Assembly: GCA_035380245.1 (NCBI GenBank)
Contig: DAOSXA010000003.1
Span: forward strand, 434,001 to 498,000
Length of the DNA stretch: 64,000 bases
Source: Candidatus Zixiibacteriota bacterium
GTDB lineage: Bacteria > Zixibacteria > MSB-5A5 > GN15 > FEB-12
Direction of reading: 5' to 3'
Both the position numbers and the translations under genes were made by a program. Below the pieces are notes generated by a model. That model ran no database searches. It was not told the DNA's origin and was given only the letters and a program-made list of their open reading frames with translations. Positions 35,225-43,757 of the stretch are shown here, piece after piece. Within the stretch, counting starts at the first letter, position 1. The number at the start of each line of letters is the position of its first letter.

Positions 35225-35309
35225 CTGTCAAGGGGATTGGGGGGAACAAACCCCTCAGGTTGTCGTCGCGGCGCTGTCGCACACCCAACCCGTGGACGGG
35301 TGAGCCACC
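35225..35309 (+). repeat. dispersed repeat B, copy 1
   Basis: Two blocks, CTGTCAAGGGGA at 35225 and ACCCGTGGACGGGTGAGCC at 35288, recur in the same order and orientation at 36622-36674. The second block forms a CCCGTggaCGGG hairpin. It lies between the LRR gene and the flavoprotein gene. Confidence 0.75.
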
Positions 35310-35321
35310 GACATCTGCCGT

Positions 35322-36593
35322 TCACGGAACGGTTTGCGCTCCGGCGGCGGCATGGCCGGCAACCCAGCCCGTCGAAAAGGCCGCCTGAAGATTGTAGCCG
35401 CCGGTGTCGCCGTTGATGTCCAGCACCTCGCCGGCAAAGAACAAGCCCGGTACGCGTTTGGAGGCCATCGTTTTGGGATTAACCTCTTTCAGGCTGACGC
35501 CGCCCGCGGTGACGGTCGCTTCGTTGTAACCGCGATGGCCGCGGATTTCGAGCATGAATCCTTTCAACCAGCGTCGCAGACGCTTGCGTTCCTCGCCGGT
35601 AATCTGGTTGGCGGGCTTTTCTCCCGAGACTCCTGTGTGACGGCAGCAAAGCGGGATCATGCGATTAGGCAACAGATTCTTCAAAAGGGTTTGGAGCTGT
35701 CGTTGACCGTGTTCCTGAATGTCTCGCAGAAGGCATGCATCCAAACTGGCTTCATCGAGAGTGGGCTGCAAATCTATCACCACCTTGACCTGTTGTCCCG
35801 CCGCGAGGGCGTCGACCGCCGACAAACTGAGCGACAGAATGATCGGTCCCGACACGCCAAAGTGAGTGAACAACATGTCGCCGACGCGGTGGGCTACGCG
35901 TTTATCGTCAACGAGGATGGTGGCTCGAACGTCCTGCAGGGACAATCCCTGGAGTTCGGCTGCTTCCGGTCCTGAAGTCTCCAGCGGTACGAGGGCCGGT
36001 CGGGTGGGCACGATGGTGTGACCCAGACTGGCGGCCAGACGGTAGCCGTCGCCGGTTGACCCGGTGGCAGGGTAGGAGGCCCCGCCGGTGGCGAGGATGA
36101 CCGCCGAGGCGGGGAGGATTTCGCCGTCTGCGACCTGCACTGAGATCGACTCCCCCTCGCTCAGGATTGACTCGACTGCGCAGTTGGTTCGCGTGACGAC
36201 GCCGAGGCGTGCGGCCTGGTCGACGAGGGCGTCGACCACCGCCGTGGCGCTGTCGCCTTCGGGGAAGACTTTCCCGTTCTCCTCGGTCTTGACCGTCACG
36301 CCGAACGACTTCATTAACTTCACGAGGTCGTCGGAGAAGAAGCGGGCGAAGGCCTGGTGGAGGAATTTCCCCTGCGGTCCGAAGTGACTTATGAATTCTC
36401 GCTTCTCGGCGATATTGGTCAGGTTGCAGCGGCCTTTGCCGGTGATGCGCAGCTTGCGTCCAGGACGTGTCATCTTTTCGAGGATGACAACCGGCGCGCC
36501 GCAACGGGCGGCCTCGGCCGCGGCCATGAGACCGGCGGCTCCGCCGCCGATAACGATGACGGGCGGCTTAGCTGAGGGCATAGGGTTGTTCAT
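35322..36593 (-). CDS. FAD/NAD(P)-binding flavoprotein, HI0933/BaiN family
   Basis: The protein is about 423 residues from the ATG at 36593. The FAD loop is VIVIGGGAAGLMAAAEAA. The family-specific motif follows (RPGRKLRITGKGRCNLTN), then the mid-protein ILATGGASYPATGSTGDGY and the closing TVTAGGVSLKEVN ... GLFFAGEVLDINGDTGGYNLQ. These are hallmarks of the HI0933/YhiN/BaiN group. One member acts in gut bile-acid metabolism; most have no known substrate. No clear ribosome binding site is seen. Upstream in-frame sequence up to 36896 is translated repeat DNA and is excluded. Confidence 0.9.
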   Translation of the reverse strand: MNNPMPSAKPPVIVIGGGAAGLMAAAEAARCGAPVVILEKMTRPGRKLRITGKGRCNLTNIAEKREFISHFGPQGKFLHQAFARFFSDDLVKLMKSFGVTVKTEENGKVFPEGDSATAVVDALVDQAARLGVVTRTNCAVESILSEGESISVQVADGEILPASAVILATGGASYPATGSTGDGYRLAASLGHTIVPTRPALVPLETSGPEAAELQGLSLQDVRATILVDDKRVAHRVGDMLFTHFGVSGPIILSLSLSAVDALAAGQQVKVVIDLQPTLDEASLDACLLRDIQEHGQRQLQTLLKNLLPNRMIPLCCRHTGVSGEKPANQITGEERKRLRRWLKGFMLEIRGHRGYNEATVTAGGVSLKEVNPKTMASKRVPGLFFAGEVLDINGDTGGYNLQAAFSTGWVAGHAAAGAQTVP

Positions 36594-36621
36594 GGCCCAA
36601 TGAAGTGTCCGCGCTCCGCCC

Positions 36622-36674
36622 CTGTCAAGGGGAATGGGGGGAGGGATACCCCACCCGTGGACGGGTGGGCCACC
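36622..36674 (+). repeat. dispersed repeat B, copy 2
   Basis: CTGTCAAGGGGAATGGGGGG (from 36622) and ACCCGTGGACGGGTGGGCC (from 36653) match the blocks at 35225 and 35288 in the same orientation, with a shorter spacer. The two copies flank the BaiN-family gene. Confidence 0.75.
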
Positions 36675-36939
36675 AGCGATGTGGACACCCGTTCGCAGGG
36701 ACAAGGAGAAGACGAGGATGTTTGCCGCCCACGAAATGATTTTTTCAACGCTTCCCTCGGGAGGGACTTGCGTACAACCGGGCTTCGGTGCCCCACCCCT
36801 CGGGTGGGATTCGCGAAGCGAAGTTTTGACAACACACCTACGAGCCTTCGGCCCGGTGTGGCTGCTGCAGGGGCATACGAGACGTCTGCCCCCCACGGAA
36901 TTTGTGAATGTCGAAACCTGGGCGGTTTCGACTTCATCT

Positions 36940-36967
36940 CTGGATACCGGCCTTCGCCGGCATGACG
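36940..36967 (+). repeat. CTGGATaCCGGCCTTCGCCGG-type dispersed element
   Basis: CTGGATACCGGCCTTCGCC and the following GGCATGACG belong to a widespread palindromic intergenic element, recognised by its false translation MPAKAGIQ on the other strand. Only one copy is in the window. Confidence 0.7.
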
Positions 36968-37096
36968 TTTCGTGAGGGGCGTTGTAGGATGGACAGGCAT
37001 GCGATTATCTGGAGACGGGAGCCCACCTGAAAGGTGGGCCACAACTTCCGGGTATTCTGATTGACTCCGCGATCCATATTCTGTAAATTGCATCTA

Positions 37097-37284
37097 ATAG
37101 GTGAGAACATCGGGGGAGAGGTCTCCGATGGGGAAGCACCTATCGGTGGACTACGAACCAATCGAATATACGGTTTGGCTCATAATCCGGAGGATATCCA
37201 AACGAGTCTCGTAGCGGTGAACTGAAATGACTACGCACCTTGTGAGGATACCCTTAGTCATGGTCATAGTGCCGGAGCAATGAG
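37097..37284 (+). ncRNA. structured non-coding stretch with 23S-rRNA-like motifs
   Basis: ATAGGTG (37097-37103) pairs with CACCTAT (37137-37143), enclosing CATCGG/CCGATG (37108-37113 with 37125-37130). A further stem is GTTTGG/CCAAAC (37173-37178 with 37198-37203). Several segments recall the 5' domain of 23S rRNA in the right order: TCTCCGATGGGGAAGCACC (37122), GGTGAACTGAAA (37216), AGGATACCCTTAGT (37245) and GCCGGAGCAATGAG (37271). It could be a decayed rRNA fragment, a leader RNA of the nuclease gene, or chance. No gene is coded here. Confidence 0.3.
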
Positions 37285-37296
37285 AGGTGATGAGCA

Positions 37297-39033
37297 ATGA
37301 GTAATGATTTGATCAACATTGGGCGGGCGCAAGAGCACTGGAGTGTCTCTAGGACGCGCCTCTTGAAATACACGATTGAGATGTACCACAAGGGACTAAA
37401 TGAGCACAAACTTGTGTCTGCACCGAATCGTGCCATGCTCAATAACAAGGTTAATCTGCAGGCGCAGAAATGGGCCGACAAATGGAAGGTTGTCGACTCA
37501 AAGCGGCAAGCCGCTGCAGCAAGGGAAGCGAGCCTTGAAGAAGCAAACTCAAGAACAGTAGACGCGGCTGAATCCCTGAGGCAGATTGACAACCTTCTCA
37601 TTCACACTTTGTCTGTCGACGACAGAGTCGATTGGGAAAGCCTGAAGATACGCGATCAGTATCCTGAGCAACCACCGGCCAAACCGACCAAGAAGAGCGA
37701 GAAGGAATCCCCGCCCAGACCGAACAGAGAATCGGCCGAGTATACCCCTGTCTTTACCTTTCTTGAGAAACTGCTCAAGCGGAAGAAGCAAATGAGGATT
37801 CAAGAGTTTGAGAACAAGTTCGCGGCGGCTGTCTCGGAGTGGGAAACACAAAGCTCTGCTGTTGAGGAGTACAACAATCAACTGGATAGGGATTTCGAAG
37901 ATGAGCTGAAACACTGGGAGGAAGATGTTGCGGAGTGGGAAAAGAGAAAGAGTGCATTCTTGCAAGAGCAAGCGGATTTCAACGCGGAAGTCGATCAAAT
38001 GAAGGAGAAGTATCTGGAGCGCAATGCCGATTCGATCACTGAGTATTGCGAAATGGTTTTGAACAACTCAGAATATCCTGATTCGTTTCCGAAGAACTTC
38101 GAATTGGAGTACTCCCCAGAAAGCAAGATACTGATTCTGGAGTATGAATTTCCTGGAATAGAATGCCTTCCGAGAGTCAAGGAAGTGAAGTACATAGCAT
38201 CCAGGAAGGAGCTCAAGGAGTCCTATATCTCCGAGTCTCAAATGAACAGGATGTTTGACGATGCCATGTACAAGGTCACTCTTAGGACCATTCACGAATT
38301 GTTCGAAGCAGATGTTGCTGATGCAGTCGACGCCATTTCGTTCAACGGGTGGGTGAAGGCCGTCAACAGGGCAACAGGCAAAGAAGAAACCAACTGTATT
38401 CTCAGCATACAAGTGAAGAAGGGGGAGTTTACGGAGATTGACCTGTCAAATGTCGACTCCAAAGCGTGCTTCAAGAACCTGAAAGGTGTTGCAAGCAGCA
38501 AACTGAGCAGTCTGACTCCCGTGCAGCCCATTTTACAAATCAGCAGAACTGATAAGCGATTTGTCGAGGCATATGCTGTTGCTGACAAGATCGATGCCTC
38601 AACCAATTTGGCAGCAATGGATTGGGAGGATTTTGAGCATCTGATTAGAGAGTTGTTCGAGAAGGAGTTTCAAACTGCGGGCGGTGAAGTCAAGGTAACT
38701 CAAGCAAGCAGGGATGGTGGTGTTGATGCAATCGCATTTGATCCCGATCCAATTCGTGGGGGAAAAATCGTCATTCAAGCGAAAAGATATACTAATACCG
38801 TTGGAGTCTCTGCAGTTCGTGATCTATACGGCACTGTAATGAATGAAGGAGCTACCAAGGGTATTCTGGTTTCTACAGCCGATTATGGCCCGGACGCGTA
38901 TGAGTTTGCCAAGGGCAAACCACTAACCTTGTTGAGTGGGTCGAACCTGTTACATTTGTTGGAGAAACACGGCCATCACGCAAGAATCGATTTGAGAGAA
39001 GCCAAGAGAATTCTGGCCGAAGAGAACGAATAG
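37297..39033 (+). CDS. Mrr-type restriction endonuclease with long coiled-coil N-terminus
   Basis: The 578-residue protein ends in an Mrr catalytic domain from about 425: MDWEDFEHLIRELFEKEF, then the PD-(D/E)xK-type core with Asp477 in GGVDAI and Gln494-Ala-Lys496 in VIQAKRY, then the SAVRDLYGTVM and GILVSTADYGPDA segments. Residues about 55-245 are highly charged (Glu, Lys, Gln) and predicted coiled coil. Residues 270-420 form a separate unrecognised domain. Mrr enzymes cleave modified foreign DNA. Codon use (many AAG, GAG and AAT, less GC-rich) differs from neighbours and the gene lies in a repeat-rich gap, suggesting transfer. No methyltransferase is adjacent, as expected for a type IV enzyme. 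Confidence 0.85.
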   Translation: MSNDLINIGRAQEHWSVSRTRLLKYTIEMYHKGLNEHKLVSAPNRAMLNNKVNLQAQKWADKWKVVDSKRQAAAAREASLEEANSRTVDAAESLRQIDNLLIHTLSVDDRVDWESLKIRDQYPEQPPAKPTKKSEKESPPRPNRESAEYTPVFTFLEKLLKRKKQMRIQEFENKFAAAVSEWETQSSAVEEYNNQLDRDFEDELKHWEEDVAEWEKRKSAFLQEQADFNAEVDQMKEKYLERNADSITEYCEMVLNNSEYPDSFPKNFELEYSPESKILILEYEFPGIECLPRVKEVKYIASRKELKESYISESQMNRMFDDAMYKVTLRTIHELFEADVADAVDAISFNGWVKAVNRATGKEETNCILSIQVKKGEFTEIDLSNVDSKACFKNLKGVASSKLSSLTPVQPILQISRTDKRFVEAYAVADKIDASTNLAAMDWEDFEHLIRELFEKEFQTAGGEVKVTQASRDGGVDAIAFDPDPIRGGKIVIQAKRYTNTVGVSAVRDLYGTVMNEGATKGILVSTADYGPDAYEFAKGKPLTLLSGSNLLHLLEKHGHHARIDLREAKRILAEENE

Positions 39034-39321
39034 CCGTACAACTACCTGATTTATGTAGTCTCCAGTTTGAGGCATCGTAATCTTTCCTGCTATCCCTGCC
39101 GGGAAGCGGAGCCTTTGGCCCAGGACGATTCAACATAGTCCTCACATGCTCTGCCGCGTGGCTGCAGGCGGTGCTTCCCCCCCCTCCTCCAAAATTCCGC
39201 CCCGCCGCTGTTGATCTTGCTGGCCTAGTACAGTATAATGTCCTCCATGAAGCGGCTGTCGGGAACCGCTCCGGCAGCCTTTGAGTGGATATGAGTATTG
39301 TACTATAAAGCGAGATAACTT

Positions 39322-41103
39322 ATGAAAGAACTCCTTTCCGGAAACGAGGCGATCGCTCGCGGTGTCTGGGAAGCCGGTGTGCGTTTAGCCGCGGCCTACC
39401 CCGGAACCCCCTCGACCGAAATCCTCGAGACTATCGCCCGTCGCTACCGGGATATCTATGCCCAATGGTCACCGAACGAGAAGGTCGCTTACGAGGTAGG
39501 CATCGGTGCCTCGCTCGGCGGCGCGCGCGCCCTCGTGACGATGAAACACGTGGGTGTCAACGTAGCGGCCGACCCGTTCATGACCCATGCCTATACCGGA
39601 GTCAACGGCGGGTTCGTGCTCGTTTCGGCCGACGACCCCGAAATGCACTCCTCCCAGAACGAACAGGACAATCGCTATTACGCCAAGTTCGCCAAGGTCC
39701 CGATGTTCGAGCCCTCGGACTCGGCCGAAGCGAAAGAGATGGTCAAAAAGGCGTACGAGATTTCCGAAGAATACGACACGCCGGTGCTGTTCCGGGTAAC
39801 GACCCGTATCTCCCATTCCAAGGGAGTTGTCGAAATGGGTGACCGCAAGGTCCCGGAGCAGGTGCAGTTCGAGAAGAATCCATCAAAATACGTTATGGTC
39901 CCGGCCAACGCTCGCGGCCGCCATGTGGCGGTGCTCGAACGGCTCGAAAAGCTGCGCGAGTATACGGAAACCTGTCCGTGGAACACGGTCGAGAACAACG
40001 GTTCCAAAGTCGGTATCATAACCGGCGGAATTTCTTATCAATACTGCAAGGAAGTGGCTCCCGATCTCGATTATCTCAAGCTCGGTTTCAGCTATCCGCT
40101 GCCGATGAAGAAAATCGAGGCGTTTATCAAGGCGCACGACAAGGTGCTCGTGATCGAAGAGTTGGAGCCTTTCTACGAAGAACAAATTCGCGCGGCCGGG
40201 TTCCCGGTCGAAGGGAAAAAGTTCACCGGTCCGCGCGGGGAACTTTCGCCGCATCGCGTAGCGAAAGCGCTGCACGAGGCGGGAGTGATCGACGAAACGG
40301 TCGCGGCGGCGATCCCGCCCGAAGAAAATATGTTCCCACGGCCGCCGGTGCTTTGTCCCGGCTGTCCGCATCGGGGCATGTTCATGGCTCTGAAAAAGCT
40401 CAAGGTGGCGGTGAACGGCGATATCGGTTGCTATACCTTAGGGGTGCTGCAGCCGCTCAATGCGCTCGATAGCTGCATCTGCATGGGGGCCTCGATCGGC
40501 AACGCTATCGGTATGACTCGGGTCGACGGCTCCAGGAAAGGGACCGTGGCCGTGATCGGTGACTCCACTTTCCTGCATTCCGGCGTGACCGGTCTCATGG
40601 ACGCCGTCTACAACCAGAGCAATGTCACCGTGATCATTCTGGACAACAGCATCACGGCCATGACCGGCGGGCAGGAACATCCCGCAACCGGCCATACCCT
40701 GATGGGCGATCCGGCCGGTAAGGTCGATCTGTTCAAGCTGTGTGAGGCGCTGGGCGTGAAATCGGTGGTGGGCGTCGATCCTTACAACTACGAAGCCTGC
40801 CTCAAGACGGTTCAGGACGAAATGGCCAAAGCGGAGCCCTCGGTAATCATTACCAACCGTCCCTGTGTCCTGATGCCGAAACGGATCATGAATGAGCCTT
40901 ATGTCGTCGATCTCGATACCTGCAACGGTTGTTCGGCCTGTTTCCGGATCTCCTGCCCGGCTATCGCGGCGGCCGAGGAGACCAATGAGCACGGCAATCC
41001 CAAAGCCTTGATCGACGAAACTCTCTGCACCGGCTGCACCCTGTGTGCGCAGATCTGTCCGGTGGAGGCGATTCACCTCAAGTCCAAGACCGTGAAAGCG
41101 TAG
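39322..41103 (+). CDS. iorA: indolepyruvate ferredoxin oxidoreductase, alpha subunit
   Basis: IorA with IorB oxidatively decarboxylates arylpyruvates to aryl-acetyl-CoA, reducing ferredoxin. The 593 residues show the pyrimidine-binding half (LLSGNEAIARGVWEAGVRLAAAYPGTPSTE), the thiamine-diphosphate half (CPGCPHRGMF, GDIGCYTLG, GDSTFLHSGVTGL) and a C-terminal two-cluster ferredoxin domain (CNGCSACFRISCP and CTGCTLCAQICP). It opens a five-gene operon ending in acyl-phosphate and kinase functions, so the acyl-CoA formed is probably turned into ATP. Confidence 0.97.
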   Translation: MKELLSGNEAIARGVWEAGVRLAAAYPGTPSTEILETIARRYRDIYAQWSPNEKVAYEVGIGASLGGARALVTMKHVGVNVAADPFMTHAYTGVNGGFVLVSADDPEMHSSQNEQDNRYYAKFAKVPMFEPSDSAEAKEMVKKAYEISEEYDTPVLFRVTTRISHSKGVVEMGDRKVPEQVQFEKNPSKYVMVPANARGRHVAVLERLEKLREYTETCPWNTVENNGSKVGIITGGISYQYCKEVAPDLDYLKLGFSYPLPMKKIEAFIKAHDKVLVIEELEPFYEEQIRAAGFPVEGKKFTGPRGELSPHRVAKALHEAGVIDETVAAAIPPEENMFPRPPVLCPGCPHRGMFMALKKLKVAVNGDIGCYTLGVLQPLNALDSCICMGASIGNAIGMTRVDGSRKGTVAVIGDSTFLHSGVTGLMDAVYNQSNVTVIILDNSITAMTGGQEHPATGHTLMGDPAGKVDLFKLCEALGVKSVVGVDPYNYEACLKTVQDEMAKAEPSVIITNRPCVLMPKRIMNEPYVVDLDTCNGCSACFRISCPAIAAAEETNEHGNPKALIDETLCTGCTLCAQICPVEAIHLKSKTVKA

Positions 41104-41111
41104 GTGAAGCG

Positions 41112-41714
41112 ATGGAAAATAAAAACTACAACATTCTGATAGTGGGCGTCGGCGGCCAGGGAGTTCTTCTGGCCTCGGAGTTGATATCGGAAGCGGCGAT
41201 GATGCACGGATTCGATGTCAAGAAATCCGAAGTCCACGGTATGTCACAGCGCGGGGGAGTGGTCTCCACGCACGTCAAGATCGGACCGAAAGTTTATTCC
41301 CCGACTATCGAATACGGTCAAGTCGACGTGGTGATGGCGTTCGAGGCGGCTGAAGGCCTCCGGGCGCTGGACTGGATGAAGAAGGACGGCGTGGCGATCG
41401 TCTCGACCAGTCGCATCGTGCCGGCTATCGTGACGTCCTCGAAGCAGTTCTCCTATCCCGACGATCCGGTCGCGACGATGCGCAAGAAGGCGGCCAATGT
41501 GATCGCGGTCGATGCGGACCGGATTGCTCATGAACTGGGTAATCCGCGTCTCGTGAATACGATCCTGTTAGGGGTGCTGTCGAACCATTTGCCGTTCGAT
41601 TTGTCGCTCTGGCAGGAGACGATCAAGACCAAGGTCAAGCCGAAGTTCGTGGATATCAACCTTCAGGCTTTTGATCGCGGTCGCGCCCTGAAGCTGGAAG
41701 ACACCCCCGTCTGA
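41112..41714 (+). CDS. iorB: indolepyruvate ferredoxin oxidoreductase, beta subunit
   Basis: The 200-residue gamma-type oxidoreductase domain has NILIVGVGGQGVLLASELISEAA at the start and SEVHGMSQRGGVVSTHVKIG, both standard for IorB. The ATG at 41112 lies 8 bases after the iorA stop and follows TAGGTGAAG. An earlier in-frame start inside iorA gives 23 residues without family similarity. It needs IorA for activity. Confidence 0.96.
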   Translation: MENKNYNILIVGVGGQGVLLASELISEAAMMHGFDVKKSEVHGMSQRGGVVSTHVKIGPKVYSPTIEYGQVDVVMAFEAAEGLRALDWMKKDGVAIVSTSRIVPAIVTSSKQFSYPDDPVATMRKKAANVIAVDADRIAHELGNPRLVNTILLGVLSNHLPFDLSLWQETIKTKVKPKFVDINLQAFDRGRALKLEDTPV

Positions 41715-41721
41715 TAGCATC

Positions 41722-42789
41722 ATGGAAAACGGACTGATTATAATCAATCCCGGTTCCACTTCGACCAAGATGGCTCTGTTCGACGGCGACGTGCTCGTCG
41801 CCGAACAGACTATCCGGCACGACGGAGCCGAACTAAGCCGGTTCGACAATGTTACCGACCAATTCGATTTTCGCATGCAGGCGATCGATGCCTGGATCGA
41901 CTCGCTCGATCTGCCGAAGGGACAACCGAAGGCGGTAATCGGACGCGGCGCTCCGTTACGACCGCTCGAAGGCGGCACGTATAAAATTACCGACCTGCTT
42001 CTCGACGATCTGCGAACGATGCGGTGGTCCAACCATGCCTCGAACCTCGGATCGATCATTGCCGAACATCTCGGTCGTCGTTACGGCATTCCCAGCATGA
42101 TTGCCGATCCCGTTACCGTGGACAATTTCATCGAGGTGGCCCGCATTTCGGGGGTACCGGAAATCGAACGCAAGTGCCGGGTGCATGCTCTCAATATCAA
42201 AGAGGTTTGTCGCCGCGAGGCGGAGAAACTCGGGAAAAAACTGACCGAGGTCAATTTCGTGGCCGTACACATGGGAGGCGGCATATCGGTGGCGGCGCTG
42301 CAGAGAGGGAAGGTTATCGATGTCAATGATGCCCTCCACGGTATGGGGCCGTTTTCACCGGACCGGGCCGGAGCGTTGCCGATAGGCGGGCTGGTCAAGC
42401 TCTGTTTCTCGGGCAAGTACGACGAAAAACAGCTAATGGCCAAACTGTCCCGGGAATCGGGACTGACGGCCTATGTCGGTAGTTCGGATCTGCGCGAGGT
42501 AGAGAAGATGATCGAGGCCGGGGATGAAAAGGCCCTGCTTTATTTCAACGCGATGGCTTACCAGATCGCCAAGGAGATCGGTCAGGCGGCGGTGGCGCTG
42601 GCCGGAAAGTTCGAGGCGATCGTGATGACCGGCGGTATGGCCAATTCCCGGCGGCTGGTTGACGAGATTCAAAAATACTGCGGTTTCCTGGGGAAGGTGA
42701 TTGTCGTTCCGGGCGAATTCGAGATGGAAGCGCTGGCGGCGGCGGGAATGCGCTTCCTGCGCGGCGAAGAACAGCTCAAGGAGTATTGA
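41722..42789 (+). CDS. buk: butyrate kinase or related branched-chain acyl kinase
   Basis: Buk converts acyl phosphate and ADP to acid and ATP. The 355-residue ASKHA fold begins LIINPGSTSTKMALFDG and carries the HMGGGISVAAL and GMGPFSPDRAG motifs and VMTGGMANS near the end. It starts 7 bases after iorB. In this operon the natural substrates would be phosphates of aryl- or branched-chain acids derived from amino acids and not necessarily butyrate. Confidence 0.93.
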   Translation: MENGLIIINPGSTSTKMALFDGDVLVAEQTIRHDGAELSRFDNVTDQFDFRMQAIDAWIDSLDLPKGQPKAVIGRGAPLRPLEGGTYKITDLLLDDLRTMRWSNHASNLGSIIAEHLGRRYGIPSMIADPVTVDNFIEVARISGVPEIERKCRVHALNIKEVCRREAEKLGKKLTEVNFVAVHMGGGISVAALQRGKVIDVNDALHGMGPFSPDRAGALPIGGLVKLCFSGKYDEKQLMAKLSRESGLTAYVGSSDLREVEKMIEAGDEKALLYFNAMAYQIAKEIGQAAVALAGKFEAIVMTGGMANSRRLVDEIQKYCGFLGKVIVVPGEFEMEALAAAGMRFLRGEEQLKEY

Positions 42790-42793
42790 GCCA

Positions 42794-43756
42794 ATGACGG
42801 ATAAACCGATACAGTCCGCCGATGAAATCATCGCGCGGGCGATTGCGATAGCGAACGAAGGCCGTAAAAAGCGAGTGGCCGTGGCGGCGGCGCAGGATGC
42901 CGATGTGATCGGAGCGGTTGCGCAGGCCCAGGCCGATGGATTTCTGGATGCCACTCTGGTGGGCGACGGCGAGAAGATTAAAGCGCTGGCCAATGAGCAC
43001 GGAATCGATATCGGCCGTCTGGAACTGGTCAACGAACCGGATGTTCCCACGGCGGCGCATAAAGCGGTGGCGCTGGCGTCCGCCGGAAACGCCGATGCGA
43101 TCATGAAGGGCTTTCTGCCGACTTCGGCGCTGCTGAAAGCCGTGCTGGATAAACGTTACGGTCTGCGGGGCGACAACACCCTGAGTCATTGCGCGGTGTT
43201 GGATATTCCGGGGCGTCACAAGCTGCTGAATTTCACCGACGGCGGTATGGTGGTTCGGCCCGATCCTGCGACCAAGTATCAAATTATCGAGAATGCCGTT
43301 CTGGTGGCGCAGGCGCTGGGATTGTCGCCGGTGAAGGTAGCAGTGTCGGCTACGGTCAAGAAAGCCACCAAGACGATTCCACACACCATGACGGATGTCG
43401 ATTATGTTATTCCCGAAGCCCGCAAACGGTTGAACGATGTCCTGATTGCCGGTCCGATGCCGGTCGATATTGCCATGTCGCCCGAGGCGGCCAAGGCTTA
43501 CGGAGTGACCGACCCGGTGGCGGGAGACGCCGATGTGTTCGTCGTCGATTCGATCGAGGAATGCAACATCATCTGCAAATCGCTTTTCCAATTCCCCAAG
43601 GCGATTTTCTCCGGTGTGATTGTCGGCGCCCGTGTGCCGGTCTCGCTGGTGTCGCGCACCGATACGGTCAAGAACAAGAAATCATCGCTGGCTTTGGCCT
43701 GTCTGCTGGCCGATTACTACGCTCTCAATGATGTGTTCGGCAAGGGGGAGAATTGA
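42794..43756 (+). CDS. ptb: phosphate butyryltransferase (phosphate acyltransferase)
   Basis: Ptb exchanges CoA of an acyl-CoA for phosphate. The 320-residue protein is a PTA/PTB-fold enzyme: AVAAAQDADVIGAVAQAQADG near the start, ADAIMKGFLPTSALLKAVLDK, GLRGDNTLSHCAVLDIPG, and ARVPVSLVSRTDTVKNK at the end. The start is the ATG at 42794, five bases after buk. A longer frame overlapping buk is discarded. Together with buk it makes the classical substrate-level phosphorylation pair. Confidence 0.93.
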   Translation: MTDKPIQSADEIIARAIAIANEGRKKRVAVAAAQDADVIGAVAQAQADGFLDATLVGDGEKIKALANEHGIDIGRLELVNEPDVPTAAHKAVALASAGNADAIMKGFLPTSALLKAVLDKRYGLRGDNTLSHCAVLDIPGRHKLLNFTDGGMVVRPDPATKYQIIENAVLVAQALGLSPVKVAVSATVKKATKTIPHTMTDVDYVIPEARKRLNDVLIAGPMPVDIAMSPEAAKAYGVTDPVAGDADVFVVDSIEECNIICKSLFQFPKAIFSGVIVGARVPVSLVSRTDTVKNKKSSLALACLLADYYALNDVFGKGEN

Positions 43757-43757
43757 C

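Larger units (their letters stand above)
36594..37096. other. repeat-rich non-coding region
   Basis: This stretch holds repeat B copy 2 and several short hairpins of the same style: CCCACCCcTCGGGTGGG near 36792, and CCCACCtgaaaGGTGGG near 37024. A CCGGCCTTCGCCGG-type element lies near 36940. The open frames across it, on either strand, consist of repeat sequence and I do not call them genes. Confidence 0.7.

Noticed and set aside
36590..37093. Open frames on both strands in the gap before the Mrr gene
   Set aside because: They translate repeat elements, including the false peptide MPAKAGIQ, so they are not genes.
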